NCBI GenBank assembly: GCA_036475545.1
Contig: JAZGAE010000080.1
Span: 1-16,983, forward strand
Source of the DNA: JAZGAE01 sp036475545
Lineage (GTDB): Bacteria > Pseudomonadota > Alphaproteobacteria > DATDPM01
DNA: 16,983 nucleotides
Reading direction: 5' to 3'
Below, piece by piece: positions 5,288 to 12,872 of this stretch. The notes below the pieces were generated by a model. It searched no databases and was not told the origin of the DNA. It saw nothing but the letters and a program-made list of their open reading frames with translations. The position numbers were made by a program, and so were the translations under genes. Numbering within the stretch: the first letter of the stretch is position 1; each line of letters opens with the position of its first letter.

Positions 5288-6370
5288 ATGGCGCGGGTCT
5301 ACAACTTCGCGGCCGGCCCGGCCATGATGCCGGAGCCGGTGCTCGCCCGCGTCCGCGAGGAGCTCGTTGACTGGCGCGGGCATGGCCTCTCCGTCATGGA
5401 GATGCCGTTCACCGGCCCCCCGTTCGTGGACATCGCCGCCGCCGCGCGGCGGACCCTCGAGGAGCTCGTCGGGATTCCGCCCGGCTACCGGGTGCTGTTC
5501 ATGCACGGCGGCGCCATGGCGCAGTTCGGCCTCGTGCCCTTGAACCTGCTGCGCGGGCGGGAGGCGGCGGATTACGTGGAGACCGGGTACTGGTCGGGCC
5601 GGGCGATCAAGGAGGCGCGGCGCTATTGCCGGGTGAACGTCGCCGCCAGCGGCGGACCGTGCGGGTTCTCGAGGATACCGCCGCAGTCGGAATGGCGGCT
5701 CGACGCAGACGCCGCCTACTGCCACATCACGGCCAACGAGACGGTCAACGGGGTGGAGTTCCATGAGACGCCGGATATAGGCAACGTGCCGCTGGTGGCC
5801 GACACGACCTCGAACTTCCTGTCGCGCCCAATCGACGTCGCCCGCTTCGGGCTGATTTACGCCAGCGCCCAGAAGAACGTCGGCCCGACGGGGCTCACCA
5901 TCCTCGTCCTGCGCGAGGAGCTGGCGGGCGGTGCCCACCCGCTCACCCCCAACGTGTTCGATTACGGGGTCCAGGCGGAGAACGAGTCCATGTACAACAC
6001 GCCGGCCACCTTCTCGATCTACGTGGCGGGCCTCGTGTTCGAGTGGATCAAGGAGCAGGGCGGGCTCGTGGCGATGGAGGTTGCGAGTAAGCGCAAAAGC
6101 GGGAAGCTCTACGATCTCATCGACGACGGCGGCTTCTATCGCTGCCCGGTCGCTTCGGAGGCTCGCTCGCGGGTCAACGTCTGCTTCGCCCTTGCGGACA
6201 CCTCCCTCGACGACCGGTTTCTCGACGAGGCCCGCGGGGCGGGGCTCGTCAACCTCAAAGGGCACAAGGCGGTCGGCGGCTTTCGCGCCTCCCTTTACAA
6301 CGCCATGCCGGAGCAAGGGGTGGACACGCTCGTCGACTTCATGAAGGATTTCGCGGGCCGTTACGGCTGA
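5288..6370 (+). CDS. serC: Phosphoserine aminotransferase SerC
   Basis: SerC makes 3-phosphoserine from 3-phosphohydroxypyruvate and glutamate with pyridoxal phosphate, in serine and pyridoxal phosphate synthesis. The protein is 360 residues, the standard length. It opens with YNFAAGPAMMP, carries the substrate-loop HGGAMAQF, and has the cofactor lysine in SAQKNVGPTG (Lys196). It ends with a family-type KAVGGFRASLYNAMP. ATG 5288 is three bases after the upstream stop, without a good ribosome site, consistent with coupling to the upstream gene. Its inclusion at the end of a PQQ-type unit is unusual. serA and serB are not seen here. Confidence 0.96.
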   Translation: MARVYNFAAGPAMMPEPVLARVREELVDWRGHGLSVMEMPFTGPPFVDIAAAARRTLEELVGIPPGYRVLFMHGGAMAQFGLVPLNLLRGREAADYVETGYWSGRAIKEARRYCRVNVAASGGPCGFSRIPPQSEWRLDADAAYCHITANETVNGVEFHETPDIGNVPLVADTTSNFLSRPIDVARFGLIYASAQKNVGPTGLTILVLREELAGGAHPLTPNVFDYGVQAENESMYNTPATFSIYVAGLVFEWIKEQGGLVAMEVASKRKSGKLYDLIDDGGFYRCPVASEARSRVNVCFALADTSLDDRFLDEARGAGLVNLKGHKAVGGFRASLYNAMPEQGVDTLVDFMKDFAGRYG

Positions 6371-6468
6371 GGCGCCCGGAGCCGACCCCGCGCCCCCGGG
6401 GCCCGCGGCCGTCGCGGTCCGCCCCGAGCTAGGCTAAGGTATGAGCGGAAACGACGGATCGTGGAGAG

Positions 6469-7713
6469 GTGAACGCCTTCACCACCCTTTTCCTGACGGT
6501 GCTCGCCGCCTCGGTCGCGCTTCAGTTCTGGCTGGGGTCGCGCCAGATGGACTTTGTGCGCGCCCACCGCGACGGCGTGCCCGAGGCCTTCCGGAACGAC
6601 GTTTCGCTTAAGGACCACCGCAAGGCGGCCGACTACGCGGTCGCCAAGACCCGCCTCAACCTGGTGGCGCTCGTCGTCCACGCGGCGCTGCTCTTAGGGT
6701 GGACCATCGGCGGCGGGCTCGAGCTGCTGGACGGGCTGTGGCGCGCCACGCTCGCGGCGCCCCTTGCCCGGGGCGTCACGGTGGTGATGAGCGCGGGCCT
6801 GATCATGGCCCTCCTGGAGATGCCGTTTTCGATCTACGGCACCTTCCGGCTGGAGGAGCGCTTCGGCTTCAACCGCACCACCCCGTGGCTGTTCGTGAGC
6901 GACCTGGCGAAAAGCGGGCTGCTGCTCGTCGGGATCGGGGCGCCGCTCGTCTGGGTCATCCTCCGGATCATGGAGGCCTCGGGTGCGTTCTGGTGGCTCT
7001 ATGCGTGGCTGGTGTGGATGGGGGTCTCGCTCGCCCAGACCTGGGCCTATCCGCGCCTGATCGCGCCCCTCTTCAACCGCTTCACGCCGCTCGACGACCC
7101 CTCGCTGGAGGCCCGCGTGCGACGCCTGGCGAAGGCATGCGGGTTTGCCGTCAAGGACATCTTCGTGATGGACGGGTCGCGCCGCACCGCCCACGGCAAC
7201 GCCTACCTCACGGGGCTTGGCGCCAACAAGCGCATCGTCTTCTTCGACACCCTGATCGGAAGCCTCGAGGGGCCGGAGGTCGAGGCGGTGCTGGCCCACG
7301 AGCTCGGCCACTTCAAGCGTTGGCACGTGCAGAAGTTCCTCGCGACCTCGGCGCTGATCACGTTGGCGGGCTGGGCGCTATTGGGCTGGCTCGCGGGCCA
7401 GGGATGGTTTTACGCGGGCCTCGGCGTCACCCTTCCCTCGAATCACGCGGCACTCATCCTGTTCGTGATGGTGGCACCGGTGTTCGCGGTGTTCTTACGA
7501 CCGGTCCTGTCCGCGCTGTCGCGGCGCTTCGAGTACCAGGCCGACGCCTTCGCCGCCGAGAAGTCGGACGCGGGCGCGTTGATCACGGCGCTCGTCAAGC
7601 TCTACCGCGACAACGCCAGCACGCTGACCCCCGACCCGGTGTACTCCGCCTTCTACCACAGCCATCCGCCGCCGCCGCTCAGGGTCCGCCACCTGGAAGG
7701 ACGCGCGACCTGA
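6469..7713 (+). CDS. M48-family (Ste24/CAAX-type) membrane zinc metalloprotease
   Basis: An integral membrane protease of the inner membrane, 414 residues. Hydrophobic segments lie near residues 5-22, 64-82, 103-122, 150-166 and 173-190, with more after the active site. The zinc motif HELGH is at 277-281 and the third ligand is in EYQAD (Glu355). The block RRTAHGNAYLTGLG before it is typical of Ste24 peptidases. In bacteria such enzymes are linked to membrane protein quality control; the substrate here is unknown. A GTG start at 6469 is chosen because an in-frame stop lies at 6442-6444 and no ATG is available; the purine-rich GGAGAG abuts it. The gene converges on the lipoprotein gene. Confidence 0.93.
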   Translation: MNAFTTLFLTVLAASVALQFWLGSRQMDFVRAHRDGVPEAFRNDVSLKDHRKAADYAVAKTRLNLVALVVHAALLLGWTIGGGLELLDGLWRATLAAPLARGVTVVMSAGLIMALLEMPFSIYGTFRLEERFGFNRTTPWLFVSDLAKSGLLLVGIGAPLVWVILRIMEASGAFWWLYAWLVWMGVSLAQTWAYPRLIAPLFNRFTPLDDPSLEARVRRLAKACGFAVKDIFVMDGSRRTAHGNAYLTGLGANKRIVFFDTLIGSLEGPEVEAVLAHELGHFKRWHVQKFLATSALITLAGWALLGWLAGQGWFYAGLGVTLPSNHAALILFVMVAPVFAVFLRPVLSALSRRFEYQADAFAAEKSDAGALITALVKLYRDNASTLTPDPVYSAFYHSHPPPPLRVRHLEGRAT

Positions 7714-7768
7714 TCGGGTTGCGGCGGCACCGGCCGGGTCTTCGGAAACCGCTCCCGGCGCGGTTCCT

Positions 7769-8515
7769 CTATCGCCGCCCCGGATACCCCGGCACGCCGC
7801 CCTGGACCGCCGGCGGGCCGCCGGGCGCAAGGGCCTGGGGCGCGAACACGAGCCAGTCTCCTCGCCCCACCCCCGGCGCCGTGAAGACCCCGGAGCCGGG
7901 CGGCACCCAAAGGATCCATTCCTGGCGGACGCCGCCGGAGCGCATTCCCGGCGTGTACGGATTGATCTCCAGGTCGTCCACGACCATGGCCTTTCGCCTG
8001 GTGCCGTCGCGCAGGACGGACCCGAAGACGAGGTTCAACCAGCCGCCTGAATAGAAGACCCGGCCCGACACCACCTTGGGACTCTTGAAGCCCAGGAAGC
8101 CCAGGAAGCCCGGATGCCATTCCTCGACCGCGAAGGTCACGTCCTGGTCCGGCCGCGCCGTGGCGAGCCCCTTTTCCAGGTGCTCGCTGAGCACGGCGAG
8201 GGAGTGCGTGGAGAAGAGCGGCTCCGGAGGCGCGTTCGCCGACTCCTTCACCGACAGCACCTCGAGGGCGTTCAAGATGTGCTGTCGCGGAATCCGGACC
8301 GGATGGAAGTTCGGGGCGGGGCGGGCACCGTTGATCGTGCGCTGGTGTTCCACGCGCACGAACTCGTTGCCGTCCCGCCAGATGGAATCGGCGATCCTTT
8401 GCTCGGGTGACGGCCACAGCCAGGAACAGCCTGAGAGGCCGTACGGCGCAACCAAGACGAGCGCGATCAGCGCGAACGCCGTTGCGTGGGAAATCCCCGC
8501 GCCTTTCCAGGCCAT
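7769..8515 (-). CDS. Predicted lipoprotein of unknown function
   Basis: A 248-residue protein with a signal sequence (hydrophobic residues 11-27) and a lipobox LSGC, giving Cys30 as the lipid-modified residue, so probably anchored to the outer or inner membrane. I recognise no catalytic family. Visible features are a central WHPGFLGFLGFKSPKV, encoded by a short 9-bp tandem repeat around 8088-8112, and a Gly/Pro-rich tail. It converges with the M48 protease gene with a 55-base gap. A short hairpin (AACCGC/GCGGTT at 7747-7765) in that gap has no T-run, so termination is unproven. Confidence 0.75.
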   Translation of the reverse strand: MAWKGAGISHATAFALIALVLVAPYGLSGCSWLWPSPEQRIADSIWRDGNEFVRVEHQRTINGARPAPNFHPVRIPRQHILNALEVLSVKESANAPPEPLFSTHSLAVLSEHLEKGLATARPDQDVTFAVEEWHPGFLGFLGFKSPKVVSGRVFYSGGWLNLVFGSVLRDGTRRKAMVVDDLEINPYTPGMRSGGVRQEWILWVPPGSGVFTAPGVGRGDWLVFAPQALAPGGPPAVQGGVPGYPGRR

Positions 8516-8727
8516 GCCCTTCCCCCCCTGAGAAGTCGATTCCCGAGCCCGCGCCCGACGGCCAAAGGCGCGGCCGCACGTCTTGGCGAACTTGCCCGAC
8601 GGCCTGCCGGTTGCACGCCCAAGGGTAACCCGGACGGTCAGCCGGTTACAGACCGAAACGGGTTTTCGCCACGCCCCCCCTCGCCGCCCGGACCGATCCC
8701 GCCTGTGGCGGCGTCTGCCGAGATCGT
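8516..8727. other. Spacer upstream of the lipoprotein gene, no gene seen
   Basis: GC-rich spacer holding the presumed promoter of the leftward lipoprotein gene and ending at the MITE-like element. I see no RNA gene, no convincing small reading frame with a ribosome site, and no clear promoter boxes. Confidence 0.5.
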
Positions 8728-8938
8728 CTAGAGCATAATCCGGTCAAGTTGAACTGACTGCGCCGGAGGAATTTTGTGCCGCGGGCAGGAGCGGGGCGAA
8801 GCACGCAGCGGTGCCACCGCGCGAGCTCCGCGACGAACCCGTGGCCGCAAAAGACCCCGGCCCTTCGGGTTGCGCCGGGGCGGATCACCTCGCCACGGCG
8901 CAACGCAGCCGATTCCACCTGACCGGATTATGCTCTAG
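8728..8938. mobile_element. MITE-like element, copy 1 (211 bp)
   Basis: The ends are perfect 19-bp inverted repeats: CTAGAGCATAATCCGGTCA at 8728-8746 and its complement at 8920-8938. Weaker similarity continues inward for about 15 bases. The interior is GC-rich and hairpin-forming, and has no transposase. TA within each terminal CTAG would fit TA-target insertion as used by IS630/Tc1-type transposases; the family is inferred. A second copy in the opposite orientation begins at 16812. Confidence 0.85.
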
Positions 8939-9138
8939 TCGGAGCCGGCGTGCCGAAGGAGACACCGGCTCCGTCGTGGAATGTTCGCGGCGAGTCGCCG
9001 CGCGGGACCGACGCAGCGTGGCGGCGCGGCCTTCGCGGGCTTGGCTCGTCGCCGGACAAGACACGCGACGCCGGCCGGCCTCACACGTAGTTTGTCGGGG
9101 TTCGTTCCCTGCTTGAATCAGGCTCTACGCCTCTGTCA
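8939..9138. other. Spacer between MITE copy 1 and the Sel1-repeat gene
   Basis: No gene is seen. A stem of CGGAGCCGG (8940-8948) with CCGGCTCCG (8965-8973) and a 16-base loop lies next to the element; there is no T-run. CTGTCAC at 9133-9139 and GTGACAG at 9150-9156 form a 7-bp hairpin that spans the stop codon of the leftward Sel1-repeat gene; it may serve as a weak terminator. Confidence 0.4.
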
Positions 9139-9882
9139 CTATTGGTCCGGTGACAGGACGGAGTCCTCTTGTTTCTTTTTCCAGAAGCTTTGGATGCCGC
9201 GGAAGCCCTTATCGGAGAAGGGGCGCTCCCTGCTGGTTCGGATGCCTTCGAACATGCTCCAGACCTTGAAGAACACCCATAAAACGACCAGCCATATGAC
9301 CACGGCGATGGGAGTCACGAACCCGTTGCCGTAACTCCTGAACAGGGACAAGACGGTGTTTTGCAGCCCGGACAAGTCGAACGCGTTCGCGATCGCAAGC
9401 AGGCCCACGACCATCAGGTCCCCGAAGAAGAAGAATATCAGTTCCAGAAAGCCGTCCCGATGGGGACTGTACAGAGTCTTCGAAGCTCTTTCAGGAATGC
9501 CGCAGGTCGTTTCGGCCCTCGCATGGGCCTTGTGGCGGGCCGAAGGGGAAAGGGTCGCGGCGAGCACGGCGCGCCACTTCTTCGCTTCGTGCGCGACATC
9601 GCCGTCCGTTTCAGTTTCAGTCTCTGCGACGCAATAGAACCACTGGAGCGCCACGACGTTGTCGCTCTCGACGCCCTCCCCCTTGACGTGCATCATCCCG
9701 AGATAGAATTGCGCCCACAGAGCGCCCTCGCCGGCCTGTTCGCTGAACAGCCGGAAGGCGGTCTCGAAATCCCCTTTACTGTAGGCTGAAACGGCGCTCG
9801 TGCTGCCAGCCCATCCCGGATGGGCTGTCATCAGCACTAGCGCGGCAGTGAAGAGGCCCTTGAGCAACCGCCCCATTGTCAT
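9139..9882 (-). CDS. Sel1-repeat protein with signal peptide and C-terminal membrane segments
   Basis: From ATG 9882 the product has about 247 residues. It begins with a signal sequence (MGRLLKGLFTAALVLMTAH, likely cut after GWA). One Sel1-like repeat follows, around AYSKGDFETAFRLFSEQAGEGA and the diagnostic AQFYLGMMHVKGEGV. Later come two hydrophobic segments (ELIFFFFGDLMVVGLLAIANAF and PIAVVIWLVVLWVFF) and a basic tail (FWKKKQEDS). Sel1 repeats mediate protein contacts; the partner is unknown. The start is chosen for its GAGAG site five bases upstream; in-frame ATGs at 9894, 9876 and 9945 are alternatives. It stands alone between MITE copy 1 and the histidine kinase gene. Confidence 0.75.
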   Translation of the reverse strand: MTMGRLLKGLFTAALVLMTAHPGWAGSTSAVSAYSKGDFETAFRLFSEQAGEGALWAQFYLGMMHVKGEGVESDNVVALQWFYCVAETETETDGDVAHEAKKWRAVLAATLSPSARHKAHARAETTCGIPERASKTLYSPHRDGFLELIFFFFGDLMVVGLLAIANAFDLSGLQNTVLSLFRSYGNGFVTPIAVVIWLVVLWVFFKVWSMFEGIRTSRERPFSDKGFRGIQSFWKKKQEDSVLSPDQ

Positions 9883-10144
9883 AGGTTCTCTCATCACACA
9901 TCCAACACCCGGCCTGACCGGCCCCTTTGTCAGGCGGCCGTACACGTTACTACGGCAACCGTAAAGAGCTGGTTAATCCACGCTCCCGCACCGGCTGACC
10001 CGCGGCTAAGAGGGCAGCGAGAGCCGTCGCTCGGACCGCGCAGGCCCTTCATCATCCTCGGGTTTTGGCCCCTATTAACGATTTGTTGGCTTTTCAAAAC
10101 TAGGGTCGGAGCCGGGCCGAACTCATTTCATCTCGGGGCGCGTA
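9883..10144. promoter_or_regulatory. Divergent promoter region between the Sel1-repeat gene and the histidine kinase
   Basis: The spacer serves leftward and rightward genes. An AT-richer segment at 10070-10102 is the likeliest promoter for the kinase. It contains TTAA-N7-TTGG at 10075-10089, a partial match to the alphaproteobacterial CtrA box (TTAA-N7-TTAA). No firm -35/-10 pair is seen. Confidence 0.35.
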
Positions 10145-11068
10145 ATGCTCGATGTCCGTGCCAAGCGGGAACGGCGGAATTCCCTTCTGCACCGATACGG
10201 CTCGCAGTACGGAAGGATATTGGAACGCAATCGCGCCGAGCTGGCGCTTGTGGCCGCAAAGAAGGACGCCGAAGAAGCGGCCGAGGTGGCGCGCGCCGCA
10301 ATGGTGGAGGCCCAGGCGGCCAACTGCGCAAAGACCGAGTTCCTTGCGAACATGAGCCATGAACTGCGCACGCCGTTGAACGCGATCATCGGGTTCTCCG
10401 AGATGATCGAGAGCGGAGTGTTCGGTCCCGTGGGCAGCGCGAAGTATCTTGAATACGCCACAGACATCAACGAGTCCGGACAGCACCTGCTGGAACTCAT
10501 CAACGACATCCTCGACCTGGCGAAGATCGAGAACGGGAAACTCGAGCTGGACGAGCAAATCGTCGACGTCTCGAAGGTAGCCAAGTCTTGCCTGACGGTA
10601 ATCAAGGAGCGCGCCCTGGAAGGCGGCCTGAAAGTAAAACACCGTCTGCCCAAAAACCTGCCCGCCCTGTGGGCCGACGAGCGAAAATTCAAGCAGATAC
10701 TGATCAACCTCTTGTCGAACGCTGTGAAGTTCACGCCCGAGGGCGGACGGGTCTCACTCGAAACCGTCGTCGAGCCGGACCAAAGCCTCGCCATTAAGGT
10801 TTGCGACACCGGGATCGGCATTGCCGCCGAGGATATCGGGAAGGCGTTGGCACCCTTCACGCAAGTAGACAGCAAACTCACCCGCAACTACGAGGGGACC
10901 GGTCTCGGGTTGCCGCTGAGCAAGGCGCTGGTGGAGCTGCACGGCGGCGCTCTCGAACTGGAGAGCGAGGTGGACGTCGGCACCACGGTGACGGTGCGGT
11001 TTCCGCCCGAGCGAACCCGCCCTCCTGAGACGGACGACGGCGGCGTGGCCCGGCAGGCGGAAGCCTGA
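10145..11068 (+). CDS. Soluble PleC/DivJ-like sensor histidine kinase
   Basis: A 307-residue kinase with no membrane segment or PAS domain. Residues about 25-65 form an Ala/Glu-rich coiled coil. The H-box is MSHELRTPLNAIIGFSEM with phospho-acceptor His72, followed by ESGVFGPVGSAKYLEYATDI, a block very like that in Caulobacter PleC. The ATP-binding part has the N-box NLLSNAVKF (Asn192), G1 DTGIGI (221-226) and G2 GTGLGL (251-256). All catalytic boxes are present. The tail is Pro/Asp-rich. No response regulator is adjacent, so it is an orphan; by analogy it may act on a DivK-like single-domain receiver. It lies 26 bases before the HerA-type ATPase gene, probably in one operon. Confidence 0.93.
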   Translation: MLDVRAKRERRNSLLHRYGSQYGRILERNRAELALVAAKKDAEEAAEVARAAMVEAQAANCAKTEFLANMSHELRTPLNAIIGFSEMIESGVFGPVGSAKYLEYATDINESGQHLLELINDILDLAKIENGKLELDEQIVDVSKVAKSCLTVIKERALEGGLKVKHRLPKNLPALWADERKFKQILINLLSNAVKFTPEGGRVSLETVVEPDQSLAIKVCDTGIGIAAEDIGKALAPFTQVDSKLTRNYEGTGLGLPLSKALVELHGGALELESEVDVGTTVTVRFPPERTRPPETDDGGVARQAEA

Positions 11069-11094
11069 GAATCGCTGGCGGAAGGACAAAATCC

Positions 11095-12702
11095 GTGGAC
11101 GGTCACGAGCTGCGCACGCCGCAAGAAGTGAGGATCGGACGCGTCGTCTCCGTGTCGGGGTCGCAGGTCGTCATCCTCCTCGAGAACGGTTCCGGAAACG
11201 GGGCGGCACCCCCCCTCGAAATCGGGGCGCTCGTCAAGCTGCACACACCCGAGTCCACCGTGTTCGGGATGGTCGGTGGCCTCAGCATCCCCATTCCCGC
11301 GCAGAACGCGGGCGAGAGCGAAATGAAGATCGTCGAGCTCGAGCTCCTCGGCGAGGCCTTGAACGGGGAGGACGGCGCGGAGGCAACGTTCCAGCGCGGG
11401 GTCTCCGCCTTCCCGGCGCTGGGCGACGGCGTCTTCACGACGACCCAGGAGGACCTCAGCCGGGTCTACGTCCGCCCCGGAGTCTCCGCCGTGCGCATCG
11501 GCACCATCCACCAGGACCAGTCGCTGCCCGCCTATATCTTCCCCGACGATCTTCTCGGCAAGCACATGGCCGTTCTGGGCACAACCGGATCGGGCAAGTC
11601 CTGCGCCGTCGCCTTGATCCTGCGCGCCATCCTCGGCCACCACCCCAACGCCCACGTCGTGCTGCTCGACCCCCACAACGAGTATGCGTGCGCCTTCGGC
11701 GAAAGCGCCGAGGTTCTCTCCCCTGGTAACCTCGAGCTCCCCTACTGGCTGTTCAACTCCGAGGAAATCGTGGAGGTGCTATTGGACCCCGAGGGCAAGA
11801 CCAGCCCCGAGGCCACGATTCTCAACGAACTGATTCCGGTAGCCAAGCTCGACTTCCTCGAGGGAGGGGGCGAGGAAATGAATGTAACGGTGGACACGCC
11901 CGTTCCCTACTACATGTCGAAGCTCGTCCGGCTCATAGAAGACGCCATGGGCAAGCTGGAAAAGCCGGAGAACCTGGCTCCTTATCTGCGGCTCAAGGCC
12001 AGGCTGAACGCCATCCAGACGGACTCGCGCTTCGCCTTCATGTTCGGAAATACCGCGGCCCACGACAACATGGCGGAGCTTCTATCGCGCATCTTCCGCG
12101 TCCCCGTCGCCGGCAAACCGGTCACCATCGTCGACCTCTCAGGGGTGCCGTCCGAGATCCTGAACGTGGTGGTCTCCGTGCTCTGCCGGATCACCTTCGA
12201 CTTCGCGTTGTGGAGCGACCGGGCGGTGCCGATCATGCTGGTATGCGAGGAAGCCCACCGCTACGCGCCCAAGAACCCTGCGCTCGGGTTCGAGCCCACC
12301 AAGAGAGCGTTATCGCGAATCGCCAAGGAAGGGCGGAAGTACGGCGTGTCCCTTTGCGTGGTGAGCCAGCGGCCCTCGGAGCTGGCGACCGAGATCCTCT
12401 CCCAGTGCAACACCATCTTCGCGCTGCGCATGAGCAATCAGAAGGATCAGGAGTTCGTGCGCGCGGCCTTGTCCGAGTGGGCCCTCGGCTTGCTCGACTT
12501 CCTGCCCTCGCTTCGCAACGCCGAGGCGATCGCCGTGGGCGAGGGAGTCCCGGTGCCGATGCGGCTATGCTTCGACGTCCTGCCCGAGGAGAACCGCCCC
12601 CGCAGCGGCGCCGCTTCGTTCTCGGACGCATGGCAGAAAGACTGCAACAGCGAGAACTTCATCCACGAGGTGGTCGCCCGCTGGCGCCGCCAGGGGCGAT
12701 AG
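11095..12702 (+). CDS. HerA/FtsK-type ATPase (DUF87), probable hexameric DNA translocase
   Basis: A 535-residue ATPase. The N-terminal 70 or so residues (RIGRVVSVSGSQVVILLENG...GALVKLHT) look like the HAS-barrel of HerA proteins. Walker A is GTTGSGKS (162-169), followed by LLDPHNEY. Walker B is IMLVCEEAH (about 380-388), and the late motifs are ALSRIAKEGRKYGVSLCVVSQRP and FALRMSNQKD. HerA proteins assemble as hexamers that pump DNA, in archaea with the NurA nuclease and in bacteria often with defence effectors. No nuclease, Sir2 or other effector is next to it here. The GTG start at 11095 has a good GGAAGGA site eight bases upstream. It follows the histidine kinase closely, an uncommon pair. 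Confidence 0.88.
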   Translation: MDGHELRTPQEVRIGRVVSVSGSQVVILLENGSGNGAAPPLEIGALVKLHTPESTVFGMVGGLSIPIPAQNAGESEMKIVELELLGEALNGEDGAEATFQRGVSAFPALGDGVFTTTQEDLSRVYVRPGVSAVRIGTIHQDQSLPAYIFPDDLLGKHMAVLGTTGSGKSCAVALILRAILGHHPNAHVVLLDPHNEYACAFGESAEVLSPGNLELPYWLFNSEEIVEVLLDPEGKTSPEATILNELIPVAKLDFLEGGGEEMNVTVDTPVPYYMSKLVRLIEDAMGKLEKPENLAPYLRLKARLNAIQTDSRFAFMFGNTAAHDNMAELLSRIFRVPVAGKPVTIVDLSGVPSEILNVVVSVLCRITFDFALWSDRAVPIMLVCEEAHRYAPKNPALGFEPTKRALSRIAKEGRKYGVSLCVVSQRPSELATEILSQCNTIFALRMSNQKDQEFVRAALSEWALGLLDFLPSLRNAEAIAVGEGVPVPMRLCFDVLPEENRPRSGAASFSDAWQKDCNSENFIHEVVARWRRQGR

Positions 12703-12872
12703 CGCTCGCCCGGCACCGGGCCGGCCCGCTCGCAAGCTCCCCGGCATCCCGCCTTGCGAAACCAAACCGTGTTTACGGCCGGGACGGCAACACGAGTCCG
12801 GTCCGAAAACGCGCCGTTCCAGTCTACGCCGGCTCGGTAGCTCCTCTGTGCCCCAAGGGTTCTGCTCGAAAC
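12703..12872. other. Convergent spacer between the ATPase and the fusion gene
   Basis: The two flanking genes end toward each other across 170 bases. A GC-rich self-complementary patch follows the ATPase stop (GCCCGG-CAC-CGGGC), but no T-run marks a terminator on either strand. No small gene is seen. Confidence 0.4.

Noticed and set aside
4706..6316. Long minus-strand frame of 536 residues opposite serC and the PuuD-like gene
   Set aside because: Low-complexity His/Arg/Glu-rich translation, antisense to two recognised genes.
8646..9116. Open frames through MITE copy 1 as a transposase
   Set aside because: Too short, no DDE-type motif, and interrupted by hairpin sequence; the element looks non-autonomous.
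10075..10089. CtrA box upstream of the histidine kinase
   Set aside because: Only one TTAA half is exact; the second is TTGG. Kept as a remark in the spacer entry, not as a site.
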